A DNA stretch of 64,000 nucleotides from Cydia pomonella. Its lineage: Eukaryota > Arthropoda > Insecta > Lepidoptera > Tortricidae. This document shows positions 34,860 through 46,309 of the stretch, piece after piece (position 1 is the first letter of the stretch; every line of letters starts with the position of its first letter). A program made the position numbers and the translations under genes. The DNA is taken from NCBI RefSeq assembly GCF_033807575.1, contig NC_084713.1, forward strand, positions 18,079,389 through 18,143,388. The letters are read 5' to 3'. The notes under the pieces are model-generated. The model ran no database searches and was not told the origin of the DNA. It was given only the letters and a program-made list of their open reading frames with translations.

Positions 34860-35410
34860 ATGTCTCGTCTTGGCTACATTTTACATGAAAATGTTTTTGA
34901 TGGGATTTCAATACTTTTTATAAGTCGCTTATGACAATCTTCCAACCTCTAATTTAAAGGGTTTACTATTAAAAACCCAAAATATTCCCCATATAAACAT
35001 GAACCCCGTTCACCCCCCCCCCCCCCACTCCCAACGCCCTTTTCACCCTTACGGGATAATTTTGGTATTGAAAACTATTCTATATCCCTCCCTATAACAA
35101 AAAGTGGCTGTGACAGAATCGGACAGACAGACGGACATGACGAATCTATAAGGGTTCCGTTTTTTGCCATTTGGCTACGGAAACCTAAAAATTATCCACA
35201 TGCCAAATTTCAACTAAATTGGTTCAGCGGTTATTGATTCCCCATACAAAATTCCACCCCCCTTTTGGACCCCCTTAGGGGCAAAATATCTCAAGTTTTT
35301 GAATTTGTTGTTTTTGTACTAATACTATACTACATACCAAATTTTAGGACATGGCTACCTAGGACATCAGGAAGTACCCTAAAGGTTTTGATTATCATCA
35401 GTGAGTGAGT
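34860..35410 (-). repeat. GGGTTCCG repeat, inverted and extended copy
   Basis: Minus-strand reading from about 35187 gives TTTCCGTAGCCAAATGGC, ACGGAACCCTTATAGATTCG, CATGTCCGTCTGTCTGTCCG, as at 7391. A C14 run lies in the body (35013-35026), as in the 7391 copy. The stretch from 35188 to about 35410 (TTGGTTCAGCGG, GTGAGTGAGTGAGTC) probably belongs to the same dispersed family. Confidence 0.6.
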
Positions 35411-37552
35411 GAGTCTGTGACGAAATCGGGGTTATTTAAATATGAATAAAATCGAAAGTATGAGAGCTATGCAATTGAACTTTTTTATGCCTAATAAGTC
35501 CACTATTGACATTATATCCCGAGAATTTTTTGTTTATCTGGTATAATCCAAACTCAAGTTATGAGGGTTAAAAAAACGGCGAAGCGCTTCGAGAAAAGGT
35601 AAGTAGTGCCCTTGCGCTTCGCTTTGTTCGTCTTGGCGGGGGCACTGCCGTGTCCTCAGATAAAATTGACAAGGATTTTTGATTCAAGCCTATCCATAAA
35701 GGAGAAGTAAGATAAGTGGCTAATACAAAGATAAACGAGCCCCCTCGAGTTCGCAGTATTTAATGAGATACCTCCTTTGCTGCCCTTATGCTATGAGATA
35801 GGGTTCTGTGAGAAGCGAGTAAATAGATATACGGAGATTGCATTCTGTTTGTATTAATTTTATCAATATCGAACGGGGTTAAAACTGCCGATTACCCTAG
35901 AGGGTGTTTTGCTGTAATATTTTCTGCTACTGCTTAAGTTGTTATGTTATGTTATATTTATTAAATTCACTTAAAAGGAAAGGGGACGGCTACTGCTCCA
36001 TACAAGCGTTTTCCCCATTTTCCTCTCTGAATTTTGATATTATGGAAAATATTTTTTCGTAATTTGATGTTAGTTTAGTGTTTAGTCCATAGCTTTGCCT
36101 CTACATTTGAGTTTTATCGATTGTAAAAATTAGGAGCGAAAAACAGATTTCATACAAATATTTAAATGCTCCCAACTCTTTTAATAGTTAAAAATTAAAC
36201 AAAAAATTGTTTCAAAATATTTTGAATAATGTTAATATCCAGATGTATGTATAAAAAGACTATTTCGCGCAGGTCCTCCACTTCCGTCTTAACATGATAT
36301 AAATGTACAATAAGCTACAAACTCATTTATTATTTAAAAAAATACCCAGTCTATTTTAAAATTGGAATCTGGAATTTAAGCTAAAGCCTGACAAGTGTCG
36401 CTACAAGCAGTGTACATAAATGACAATGATGTGCGTACGTCATGTATTGTCCAATGATTTATTCTTAATCAAGACAGGTTATAGTTTTTCCATAATTGAA
36501 GCGATTACCTTGTGACAAGTTGTGCAAGTTGCCTTTAGTCGCATTTGGCAAGCGAGGTATGTGTACGTGCTAACAAGCTCACCGAAAGAGAAAGAGACAA
36601 GCTCATGTAACTCAAGTTTAACAACGAGTATGACAAAGATGAATGGAATGCGAAAATCAAAAATAACAGATTTTTTCGTAAGTATAGAAATAAATATGGA
36701 AATATGTTTTGAGCTCCTGAGTATAACCTACTATCTACAGTTATATAATTATCATTGGTAAAGTCAAATAAAATATCAGTACCGATCATGTCGACTACGG
36801 TACGGAGGTAATATTGCTACGGAATCCTTCGTCTTTTTATTCATGTAAATATTTTATTGCATTTCAATATCTTTGACAATCTTTCTTAAAATGTTTTTGG
36901 TAAAACCATTTTTAATTAAGAAACCATACTTCTTGTTTACGTCACTGATATTCGATTATTTTCAGTTTGTTGTCAAAGAGCCTGAAAATTCGAATTTCCT
37001 TGCCAGTAAAATAAATTAATACAACTGAAAGTCCACAAAACGGTAAAGGGCAAATAAATTGATTCCAGGGTATAAAAATATCTCAAATTAAAAAAAAAGT
37101 TACTTTTGACGGTTTCACAGTACTGTAACTTTTATAATTAATATATGTACTAAAATAACATAGTTACATGATATGCTTTCAATATTGAACTCACAATATT
37201 GAATATTTCCTAATTGCTGGTTGAACATCCTACAAACTGACATAATAATATCATTATAACCAAGGCGGAGCCTTAAATGTGAAGGTTACAAAAACGTCTT
37301 TCCAAATTGATTGACTTATGTGCCTACACATTATATTTTTAGAAATTCCGCCGCTCTGTTAATTTTTTAACATGTCATTTCCACGGCGTTTACCCCTGAC
37401 ATGTTTTGATTACACATCGCGGTGTTTACCTTGTCAAAAATATCAGTATAATTTGACGTGAACTTGCTAATAGGGTAAGGAGGGTGAGGGATGGAATGAT
37501 TCTAAGCAAATTTTACGATTTTATAATGATTACGAATGTGCAACGTTAATAT
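35411..37552. other. No gene recognised
   Basis: About 2 kb of AT-rich DNA. A small palindromic patch AGCGCTTCGAG ... TTGCGCTTCG lies near 35580-35625. ORFs at 36522-36789 overlap on opposite strands and look accidental. Confidence 0.4.
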
Positions 37553-37601
37553 AACCGAAGTATAATTCTACATTTGATCAATGTAGAATTATACTTCGGT
37601 T
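37553..37601. repeat. Perfect 22-bp hairpin
   Basis: AACCGAAGTATAATTCTACA plus TT at 37553-37574 is exactly inverted at 37580-37601 around the 5-nt loop TGATC. It is probably the core of a MITE; weaker inverted similarity extends outward (GCAACGT versus GCAGCGT). Confidence 0.85.
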
Positions 37602-37660
37602 GCCACGCTGCAATGATGAAAAACTTTAAAGTTAGGTATATAGATGCTTAGTAATGTCGT

Positions 37661-38150
37661 AAATATAAATAAATAAATATATATATTATATATTATAGGA
37701 CATTATTACACAAATTGACTAAGTCCCACAGTAAGCCCAATAAGGCTTGTATTGTAGGTACCTAGACAACGATATATATAATATATAATTATAAATACTT
37801 AAATACATAGAAAGCACCCATGACTTTTTTTTATAATTTTTTTTTTATATAAGTAATACAATTAACTAAACTAAAACTACTATATAAAACTAAAAATCTA
37901 AATCTAAAATGGGCCCCCGTGGCAAGGTACCGAGGATGCTGGCAGCATTTCCTCGCTGGATCGCTATGCTCAAGAGTTGGGCGAGGAAGCTGCCAGCTCT
38001 CTTATCCCCGGTCCCATCCACCAGCCTTAGGTACAAATATCCATGCTCATCACACAAATAAATGCCCTTACCAGGATTTGAACCCGGGACCATCAGCTTC
38101 GTAGGCAGGGTCACTACCCACAAGGCCAAACCGGTCGTCTAACCGACACC
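37661..38150 (-). mobile_element. Second tRNA-like SINE family, minus copy split by a LINE
   Basis: On the minus strand the head has GTGGGTAGTGACCCTGCC and a B-box-like GGGTTCAAATCC, followed by TGGTAAGGGCATTTATTTGT. The body resumes with GTCATGGGTG, TATGTATTTAAGTATTTATA, ATATCGTTGTCTAG and GACTTAGTCAATTTGTGTAA, and ends in AATATTTATTTA-type repeats. A plus copy is at 38955 and a 3' end at 50740. A LINE fragment interrupts the middle. Confidence 0.75.
37825..38027 (-). mobile_element. LINE C-terminal fragment inside the SINE (AGSFLAQ type)
   Basis: The minus strand encodes KRAGSFLAQLLSIAIQ, RGNAASILGTLPRGPILD and a stop, then a T-rich region (plus strand) at 37825-37852 that is the A-rich tail. 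The SINE sequence continues on either side, so this is a later 5'-truncated insertion. No clear target duplication was seen beyond a few bases. Confidence 0.7.
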
Positions 38151-38954
38151 GGAAACCGGACCGGACCGGTAGGTCAATGTCGTATGTTCGTATATAGGTA
38201 TATTTTCTTCCACCATCATTAGGGACATAGAGCTCACAGAAAAATTCTCTACCTGTCACGATCTTGAGCTTAACAAGCTTGTCCAGTTACTTTTTCCAGC
38301 TGAGATCGTTGAGCCGGCATCCTTTACTCAACCCATTGTACTTATAAAATATACTCGATAAACAAAATAAACCTCACTTATCGCGTCGCATCTCGCACCT
38401 TTGTGCGATGCTTTTGCCTCTGCTCCATATAAATCCTCAAAAACCTAATGTGACAGATCATCAGTCCAAACAATCTTGGCTTATCACTCGATCTGAATGG
38501 CTGATACAATGAAGCCCTAAATAACAGCAGACGTCGCCGCGGCGCCTGCGCCGACGTCCTCGCAGCGCGGTGAGACTGACGGACAATGCGCAGGTTCTGA
38601 CTGCTCCGTGCCTGGGTTCGCTTTGAGGCGGTATCCAGTATCCGCATTGAGCATTTGCATGTGGCAATTGAAACGTTCTATTTTGTTGGTTTTACTGTTT
38701 AACTTGGATTTAATATTATAGGAATTTAACTAAGTTTGAATACTGGTGTGTGGATGTAATTATATGTTGCATTTTGTCACAGAGTTTTGCTACCCAAAGA
38801 TCTATTTCATAGGTCGCTCTGTAGAGAAAAGATCACTTATTGTTTTCCAATAAAGGTTCAATAGACGACACCGTGTTATATATTGTAAAGTGTACTCGGA
38901 CGTCTTCAATAAATAATAAGCATTTATTTTGTGTTATATCACAATTCTATTTCT
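38151..38954. other. Unassigned region with a GC-rich block
   Basis: 38520-38640 is strikingly GC-rich (GACGTCGCCGCGGCGCCTG, CGACGTCCTCGCAGCGCGG). Both strands have 68-89 codon ORFs there, with no recognised domain. The end (38840-38900) has AATAAAGG and TTCAATAAATAATAAG, which resemble polyadenylation signals. It could be a decayed LTR element or an untranslated host exon; I cannot decide. Confidence 0.3.
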
Positions 38955-39182
38955 ATTTTGGTCCCGGGCTCAAACCCTGGTAAGGGCATTTATTTATGTG
39001 ATGAATACACATATCTGTTCCTGAATCATGGGTGTTTTCTATGTATTTAAGTATTTATAAATATTTACATAGGTATTATATATATCGTTGTCTAAGTACC
39101 CACAACTGAAGCCTAATGAGCTTACTGTGGGACTTAGTCTATTTGTGTAATGATGTCCTGTAATATTTATTTATTTATATTT
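38955..39182 (+). mobile_element. Second SINE family, plus copy, 5'-truncated
   Basis: Starts within the tRNA-like head at GGTCCCGGGCTCAAACCC, followed by TGGTAAGGGCATTTATTTAT, CATGGGTGTTTTCTATGTAT, ATATATCGTTGTCTAAGTAC, GAGCTTACTGTGGGACTTAG and the 3' end TGTCCTGTAATATTTATTTA. It matches the split minus copy just upstream and lacks the LINE insertion. Confidence 0.8.
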
Positions 39183-39204
39183 ACTTAAAATACAGAAAGG
39201 AGAT

Positions 39205-39277
39205 CCCCCCCCCCCCCTAACTAACTTACTAACTAACTAATAAATATATACACATATATATATATATATATATATAT
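39205..39277. repeat. C13 run followed by ACTA and TA microsatellites
   Basis: C13 at 39205-39217, then TAACTAACTTACTAACTAAC, then an ATATATATATATATATATAT run. Low-complexity DNA immediately 3' of the SINE, plausibly expanded from its tail. Confidence 0.85.
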
Positions 39278-39550
39278 TAGATATTATGACTAGGATATGT
39301 AATGACCGACCTGTCAAAAAGGGACCAGTCTGAAAATCAGCGCTGGGTATATATCTAGCAATAAAGCTGAGACAGGTACCCATTGCCTATACCAAAAAAC
39401 CAGATAAGTAGTTAAAAATTTAGGAGCTAAATTGTTTGTGATTTTTTTTTGGATAAATTATTTTGTGCAGTTAAGTGTATTTTGTTTTATCTCACGTTGT
39501 ATGTTATTTTTTATTTTGTATCTTTGGTAGTTGGGGCAATAAATATTTTT

Positions 39551-39585
39551 TATCTTTATCTTTATCTTATCTTTATCTTTATATA
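39551..39585. repeat. TTTATC microsatellite
   Basis: Repeats of TTTATC (TATCTTTATCTTTATCTTAT ...) preceded by GGGGCAATAAATATTTTTTA, which may be a retroposon 3' end with this tail. Confidence 0.7.
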
Positions 39586-40019
39586 CGGGACCAAGAATGG
39601 CTTGGCGCTTAATCGACTAGGTATAAAATTATTAGATAACTATCATAATAAAAACACGTTGATTAGTATATATTTTACATGAATGGTACTTAAATATAAA
39701 TAGACTGAGCCATCTTAACTCATGACGAATAAAGCACACTTTAATACCACTCAAACCCGCAATCATTCTCAAGAGCATACTTAATGTCAAATTAAGAAAC
39801 AAAATAAACGAATACGCTATCTTGTTTGGCAACATCTCATCACCACTGAATTGATTTTACTGGCCCATTCATCAATCTCGCTGACTTATTGATTGATGAT
39901 TGCTTATCTCATTGACGGAAAGTAATTAAAAAAAAACTATGGGTACATCATGTCTCGCACGTCACAATCAATACTTTTGAATTGACCAGTGTAGTTTGAG
40001 ATTTAGTTTGGCAGATTAT

Positions 40020-40168
40020 TTAGGGATCCGTACCTGAACTAGAATCTTATTAAAAGTCTCCGCTGTCCGTCCGTCCATCCAAGTGTTTGTTGGCTTATAT
40101 AGTGATAGCTAGAGAGTTAGTAACATTTTCTCCATTTTAACCAGGATACATATGGATGTATCCTGGTT
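40020..40168 (+). repeat. Degenerate GGGTTCCG repeat and hairpin
   Basis: AGGGATCCGTACCTGAAC and CCGCTGTCCGTCCGTCCATC resemble the repeat at 43796. A perfect hairpin, AACCAGGATACAT with its inverse ATGTATCCTGGTT, follows at 40139-40168. Confidence 0.55.
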
Positions 40169-40312
40169 ATTTAGATGGTTGGCAGTCATCAACTGTGCGT
40201 TTCTCCAGAAACTTTCTGACTCTCATAGCTAAACTGTGACATTAACTGTACTCTCGCCCGCGGTAGGGATTTCCGAACCGATACGGCACTCAAACCTTCA
40301 AGAAAAACGCAT

Positions 40313-40460
40313 AGAATACTCTTTATTGGCAAACCTCAGTAAAAAGATACAAAAGAACAGAAACAATTGATTAAATGTAGAGGCACACAACAGGCGGTCT
40401 TATCGTTAAAGAGCGATCTCTTCCAGACAACCTTTGGGTAGCGGAAACACCTATCTACCT
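40313..40460 (-). mobile_element. Non-LTR retroposon 3' end, copy 3 (minus)
   Basis: Inverse of the 22855/29120 family: plus-strand ACACAACAGGCGGTCTTATC, GTTAAAGAGCGATCTCTTCC, AGACAACCTTTGGGTAG, with ACTCTTTATTGG at the inverted 3' end. A fragment of the CACCTCTGG repeat follows at about 40488-40540. Confidence 0.6.
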
Positions 40461-41173
40461 ACTCCCATCTTAAAGGTTGTGGCAACGCATACGCAATCCC
40501 TCTGGTAATTGCAGGAGGCTATCAGGCATTTTATTTTTCGTTTACCTCCTAGGTATATTATAAAAATAAGCTACTATGTCTGAACCCAGATTTAACACCA
40601 TTTCGGCATCCTTTCTACCAAAACCATTGTCTCCTATAACATCTCACGCAAACTAATAAAACTATAACACCAGATAAAATTATAATTTATATTTAAAGTA
40701 GTCTATAAGGAATATCATTGTTTCGCACACAGTAAAGTACTTGATCCTCTACTTTGTATAGTCCGATTAGTCCGACATGCACTTGGCCGTTGTCTTTGTA
40801 CTTCTGACAGGTCAGTCAGTCTGGTCGTTCGTTAGAAGTTATTAGCTTACCTACTATCAAGACAATCGCAAGTAGGGTTGCGTTTGTTGTGTGACAGGTT
40901 ATTTATTTTATTCGGGTCACAAACGTGATTTTTTTAACGGTCGTGATTGAACACAGTTAGGTAATAAGCATTGGGCAAGATATTATGAAAGGTGAGACCC
41001 TAAATCATATCTAGTTAATTAATGTCGCATATGGCATACTTATGTAAGTAGGTACCTTCGCTGATATGAAAAGGTGAGGAAACGTTAGCGGAAATCCGGG
41101 AGGATAATTAATACAGGTGGATGCTGCTATCTCACTCAAGCAGACAACTTCTTCTTTCTTCTGCTCTTCTAAA

Positions 41174-41276
41174 GTATAGCGGTGGCAGCATGGTTCCATT
41201 TTTATCAATTATCACAATGCCCGTCACTTTCGTGACAAATGATAAAGAGCCGACCATCTTAGCCTACTGCTCCCTT
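41174..41276 (-). mobile_element. 140-bp MITE family, copy 4 (minus, internal deletion)
   Basis: GCGGTGGCAGCATGGTTCC, CACAATGCCCGTCACTTTC, GTGACAAATGATAAAGAGCC, GACCATCTTAGCC. About 30 bp of the centre, present in the other copies, is missing. Confidence 0.7.
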
Positions 41277-41282
41277 AGACTA

Positions 41283-41583
41283 CTATAGTAAACACCCCTA
41301 TAATGTAACAGGCACCAGTAATGGGATGGTATTTTTCATTGATATTAGTTAGTTTGAAAATTAATAACGCCATTCATCCCATGACTGGAGCAAAAAAACA
41401 TAGTTTTAATTGGTTAATAACATTTAAACCAATTGCAGTAGCTTTCATGAAATACATAGAAAACAAAAAGGAAAAATTGGACATTCAACTTTTAAAGACT
41501 AGAAATTTTACAGATGTCGGTGAAATATCAAAAGTACTCCATTTTTTCTCTTAAATGTCCCATGATTGGTGCCATTAACATAT
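41283..41583. mobile_element. Probable MITE with CACCAGTAATGGGA ends
   Basis: AACAGGCACCAGTAATGGGA near the left end is mirrored by CCCATGATTGGTGCCATTAA near the right end. The left end recurs inverted around 25740-25795. The 77-codon ORF inside is accidental. Confidence 0.5.
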
Positions 41584-41591
41584 AATATATC

Positions 41592-41727
41592 TACAGTTCG
41601 CGTTCAAAACTATCTGTTACAGTCTAATTCTACAAAGACATCCCTTTCTGTTAAGCTGTTAAAGAATGGCAGATACATACTTTTGACGCGTTGTATAATC
41701 CGCAACTTTTGATGTTGACTGTAGAAG
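41592..41727. mobile_element. CTACAGT MITE related to the one at 29296
   Basis: The inverse of the right end (CTACAGTCAACATCAAAAGT, GCGGATTATACAACGCGTCA) matches the TGTACAGTC element at 29296. The left end CTACAGTTCGCGTTCAAAAC is a diverged inverse. Confidence 0.6.
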
Positions 41728-42934
41728 GCAAATAATGGATAACGCACGAATTCAGAAGCAAACAATCGCAATTGACATTGGATTTGTTATCTCAAGCCAC
41801 CGATTGTGACAGATCCAATTATTGCTAGATTGTTCTACAATTTAGTAATAGAATGTATAGTAAAAGGTGACCTTGCTGATCGCTTGTCGCATAGGCTGTC
41901 AGATAATATTATTCGAATTGGTTAATAATAATACGAGTAAATATTTTAAAAAAAATGTCTTATTTCAGCTACATGGATCCTAACACACATTGTTTTTCGT
42001 GTTATTGTTAAAATATTCATTCAACTGAATCACCATCATTGCGTTCGAAGGCAGGTTTATTGATGGACTTGTCTTGGCTAATGGAGTGATTTAGACCATT
42101 TTTTTTTATAAAGCAGATATGTACCTGTCTCGGCGAGCGATACTACAAATATTTAATATAAAGAAAAAAATTTAAAAAATACCGCTGTCGTTTGGCGAGG
42201 GCGAAGCTAGGAAATTAGAAGAAAACAAAAGATACGGTGCATGGCGCGAAACTTGCGACGGGAAATTTGGCCATCGTGCGGCATGTTACCTTTTATCCCA
42301 ATTACTCTGAAAAATAATTATGATGGAATTAAACAGCGTCCATAAGGTTGCAACACTTACGCAAATGGCTAGTAAGTTCGCAAATGCGAGACACATTTAT
42401 TAATAGCGAAGACATTACTATTTATCTGGCTCACAATACCTTACCCCGCATCTGCCTCTCCAACCTCCTTTTAAAGCAATAAACACTCAGTCTTACCAGA
42501 TCTGTTCAATTAAACTGCAACCACAAGATAACCACCGTCACGTACACACAGCTCAGAACCAATAAGTCGTATCTACCTCAAAAATCCCACAAACATAAGG
42601 CCTTCTAACTACAGATCGAGTTTAGACACGGTAAGCGTATCTTGTCACATCTGTATGAACACCGCGTTCAGTTAAATGCATTTAATTACTTGAGTCTTTT
42701 TTCGTTGTGGGGTAATTTTTATGTTCATGAATGTTATAAGTATAGAAAATTGTATTACGAGTTACTTAAGCGATATTGAACGTTCCAACAATGGAATAAG
42801 GTTATAAATTTTTACTGATTTCACAGCACGGTAAAACCTGGTTAATCGGGTTAATATATCAAATGCATATATTATTAGAGAACATTGGACAAGGAAGTGT
42901 AAATCACTGTAAAATTGCAGTAAGCAAGACACTT
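41728..42934. other. No recognised feature
   Basis: No exon or named repeat in this AT-rich stretch. Confidence 0.4.
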
Positions 42935-43011
42935 GGGGGCCTAGCCAATCAATTGTCGACGATTGTTGATAGAGAACTTAAATTTCGTATAGTTATCTTG
43001 GCTAGGCCCCC
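42935..43011. mobile_element. GGGGGCCTAGCCAA foldback MITE
   Basis: GGGGGCCTAGCCAATCA on the left and TATCTTGGCTAGGCCCCC on the right are inverted copies; the internal ATTGTCGACGATTG is also palindromic. It resembles short palindromic elements frequent in Lepidoptera. Confidence 0.7.
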
Positions 43012-43059
43012 TGGACCAGATAGAGTCAGACCAAGATAAGTTGGCAGCGATTTTGTTAG

Positions 43060-43135
43060 CCCAGGCGGTGCAAGTGTTGTTTTAAACGTCAAACTTCTAT
43101 TTAATTATGACGTTTACTTAACACTTGCACCGTTA
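43060..43135. mobile_element. GGTGCAAGTGTT foldback element
   Basis: GGTGCAAGTGTT (43067-43078) and AACACTTGCACC (43120-43131) are exact inverses, with a second inverted pair (AAACGTCAAA and ATGACGTTTA) inside. The upstream GGCAGCGATTTTGTTAGCCC has no partner on the right, so the right arm is truncated. Confidence 0.65.
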
Positions 43136-43284
43136 ACGGTGTACGTAACATTTAATGCAGTTGAACCACAAAATGTGTGGTGCCGACAGCATCGTCTACT
43201 GCAGCTGTCAAATTTGAGGCAACAATTTTTGTTACAACTCTACAATCTTATTCCTTCCTTTCTCCTCATTCCCTTTTTTTCATA

Positions 43285-43430
43285 CCATGTCGGTGGCAAA
43301 CAAGCATCCAGCCCGCCTAATGGTAAGCAGGTCACCGTATCCTATGGACGCCTGCAACTACATGTTACATGCGCATTGCTGACCCTTTAAAAACCTGTAC
43401 ACCCCTTTTTTGAAGAACCCCCATACTTAC
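43285..43430 (-). repeat. CACCTCTGG-family repeat (minus)
   Basis: Plus-strand TCGGTGGCAAACAAGCATCC, CCGCCTAATGGTAAGCAGGT, GGACGCCTGCAACTACATG, TACACCCCTTTTTTGAAGAA: the inverse of the family at 8050 and nearly full length. Confidence 0.7.
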
Positions 43431-43795
43431 CCTTTGTCTGTATTAAAAACTTGATCTTTTTTAACCGAATTAAAATACAACATACTTAACTGAAACAATA
43501 TTTTGGTTCCCTTGTACCCAGGTTTCACTGGCAATTTGTTTGTTGTCATAACGTCAAATGGGGCTGAAAAAACGTCTTTACGTCGAGCCGCGTTACAGTG
43601 TGATGGTATGTCGCAGAACGTAATTGACAGGTGGATGTTATTAGAACATGTTGTCACGTGGTGGGTGACATTCTTTTGTTTGTTAACATCTATTGCGCAA
43701 AAAGATTGATGTTGTAATTGTGTTTTATGAAGTTATAAATATTAAATAATATTGATTTGTTTCGTCGTTAATACAAAAGATAATTGGTATGTTTT

Positions 43796-44012
43796 TAGGG
43801 TTCCGTACCCAGAGGGTAAAACGGGACCTATTACTAAGACTCCGCTGTCCGTCCGTCCGTCCGTCTGTCACCAGGCTGTATCTCATGAACCGTGATAGCT
43901 AGACAGTTGAAATTTTCACAGATGATGTATTTCTGTTGCCGCTATAACAACAAATATTAAAAAGTACGGAACCCTCGGTGGCCGAGTCCGACTCGCACTT
44001 GTCAGATTTTTT
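43796..44012 (+). repeat. GGGTTCCG dispersed repeat, compact copy
   Basis: GGGTTCCGTACCCAGAGGGT, CCGCTGTCCGTCCGTCCGTC, CATGAACCGTGATAGCTAGA, AGTACGGAACCCTCGGTGGC, GAGTCCGACTCGCACTTGTC. It has the terminal features of the lepidopteran repeat at 7391 with a different body. It is well preserved, suggesting recent spread or constraint. Confidence 0.8.
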
Positions 44013-44688
44013 CAATTATTCTGTGAGATTATATTTTTGTTTTTGGAGTGTATGTAAATATCTTTACGACAACTGAATTGCCTTGGTCGTTGGATTTTTT
44101 ATTTACAATGCAACATTATAGAAAAAGATTAACGTGTTTAATTATTTATTCTGTGGCGTTTACTCCACCTTATTCAAGTTCGCCACAGAAGAATTTTGTT
44201 GCTGCTGTTTCTACGATATAGCTATTATAACTAGTAGCTCTGTGAGTTGTAAACCTTGCAAGCATAGTTTGGAGCTAAATAAATGTATGACTCCGCCATT
44301 TTCATAAATTTGTACATCCTAAATCGACAAAAAACTCTCTTTAATTACAAATGTTTACGAGAATCTGTTAAAAATGCGACCTGCAGAGGAGTACATCCGG
44401 ACATAGGAAAGCATATTTGCCCAATCTGAAACGAAGATCTTCGCTAACGTTCGGTCAATAATATGTAATTACATAGACAGTCCTATTAATATAGACACAT
44501 ACACCACTAGCCATAAACAAACCTAAATCGAATCCGCTAACCATTAAACCAGATGCACTCCACGTCAGGCACAGACTTGATAACCATCTTTGTTCCTAAT
44601 TAGAAACATGTTCGTGCAATTTATACATTTGATAAAGTCCGTTCCAATTGCCCGTGGCTTTGAGACGATAAGCTATTATCAATAAGGC
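44013..44688. other. No recognised feature
   Basis: No gene or shared repeat seen. Confidence 0.35.
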
Positions 44689-44830
44689 GAAGTTAAGAGG
44701 GAAGAATAAATTTGCGATCCTAACGAAATAACGGTACTTACTACGAAATTCCATTTCGGGAGAAAACGGTTTCCACTAAATCTTAACAAATCAATTTGAT
44801 TTTGATGTCGATCGCTTCAGCATTATATAT
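44689..44830 (-). repeat. Inverse copy of the 16349 repeat
   Basis: AAGAGGGAAGAATAAATTTG, ACGAAATAACGG, ATTCCATTTCGGGAGAAAAC, ACTAAATCTTAACAAATCA, GATGTCGATCGCTTCAGC is the inverse of 16470-16608 with modest divergence. Confidence 0.65.
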
Positions 44831-44929
44831 TCTTTGAAGGTTTCCTTTAAATAAAATATGCTTTTGTTTTGCAAATTTTGAAAAAAACGGAAAACCTAGT
44901 TTTTCATTGTGTCAAAAACATACTAAAAA

Positions 44930-45680
44930 ACCGGTCAAGTGCGAGTTCGATTTACTCGCGCACCGAGGGTTCCGTACAAACTTTGAATTATCTTGTGTAA
45001 CTCCAAAGGCGAAAGACTCAATCAGTACCCCTAGTATAAATATTTTCGACAGCGAAACGTTACGTACGCGTTTGCGTTAAGTGTCATTTTGTATGAGATT
45101 TTTGACTTTCCAAAACGTCCCGCTTGGCGCGCTGTTCAAAAACCCCTACAAAATGAGACTTAACGCAAACGCGTATGTCACGTTTCGCTATCGACAAAAT
45201 TTACACTAGGGGCACTGAAGTACCTATACTAAGTATAAATGTGTACAGGGCCATCTATCGGTCTAACTAATTTGCGCTATGTAATGCATGTATGTTGGTT
45301 TTTCGAGGATAATTCTCTATCATGTGAACCGATTCCAAAAATTGTTCTTTTATTTGAAAAAGGGTGCTTTTAATGTTATCTCATAGAAATTTCAAGTGTA
45401 ATAGACACACGTAAAGTTGGTTAAATTGCAAACTGAAAATGGAAATACATTTTTTTATTTAAATAAAAGTTATCAAGATAGAGGTCTGATAATATTTTTT
45501 CAGTAAAGTTTATAGTAATGTTACATCAGAAATCATTTTTTTTTTCACTATTAAAAAATAAAAGTTTTGGAATATACAATTTGAGCTCTTTCAAATGACA
45601 CCCCACTTAACCTAAGTCACTAGACTTTGAAAAATTTGCCTCCTACTTTATATTGGGCATTTTCCATGGTTAATAAAAAA
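44930..45680 (-). repeat. GGGTTCCG repeat, long inverted copy with nested hairpin element
   Basis: Starts with AACCGGTCAAGTGCGAGTTC, ACTCGCGCACCGAGGGTTCC, the inverse of the repeat's usual 3' end. Sequence from 45285 onward (GGTTTTTCGAGGATAATTCT, TCATGTGAACCGATTCCAAA, TTCAAATGACACCCCACTTA) looks like the body. A palindromic element lies between. Confidence 0.55.
45023..45217. mobile_element. Palindromic MITE with 71-bp arms
   Basis: 45023-45093 and 45147-45217 are inverted copies (left: CAGTACCCCTAGTATAAATA, GCGAAACGTTACGTACGCGT, TTGCGTTAAGTGTCATTTTG) with about nine mismatches around a 53-bp spacer. The ends CAGTRCCCCTAGT look transposon-like. No target duplication is clear. Confidence 0.8.
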
Positions 45681-46309
45681 AAAATACATTCAATGTCGCC
45701 TCCCTGTTAATCCCCGAGACTATTTAAATATAAACCCCTACTTAGATAAAACAGAAGAAAATAAATTATTTTTATTCGTAAACATAAACGAGACAATTTA
45801 CATAATGTAACATAAACTTAGAAATAGAACTCAAAGTTAAATTCTAGAGACGCTGACACATAAATTACTCAAGTAGAAATAACATTTTACTAATTAAAAC
45901 GAAACTAAGTATGAAGTGGAAGTCTACGTCTGTGACTACGTATTAATGAAAAACCAGATCCCAAGATTTTTACGACATAATTATCGATTAAGTACACCAT
46001 GATTAACACGGATCACATAATGGCTAGGCAAAATGGCCACAGCCTTAGCACTAAACCAAGAATTAATTATAAGCGAATCAGCGATCGGTTCTAGTATTGA
46101 CCCGAGCAAGGAAATTGCTAAATTAATTTTAAATTAACGCGCTCGCTTGTGATTTTAAGGGAAATGTTACAGGCTGTTTCATTGCGCTTTTGTTATATCG
46201 TAGTTTGCTGTAGCATATTGAATTAATAGGGCAATATTCCCAAAGTGCTTTTGATTGAACTAAGTTTTGATACTTCAATATGGAAATAACAAAAATATTT
46301 ATTATATTT

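Noticed and set aside
38378..38667. Overlapping GC-rich ORFs on the minus strand
   Set aside because: Basic, low-information peptides from a CpG-rich block, open in two frames at once and without motifs; composition explains them.
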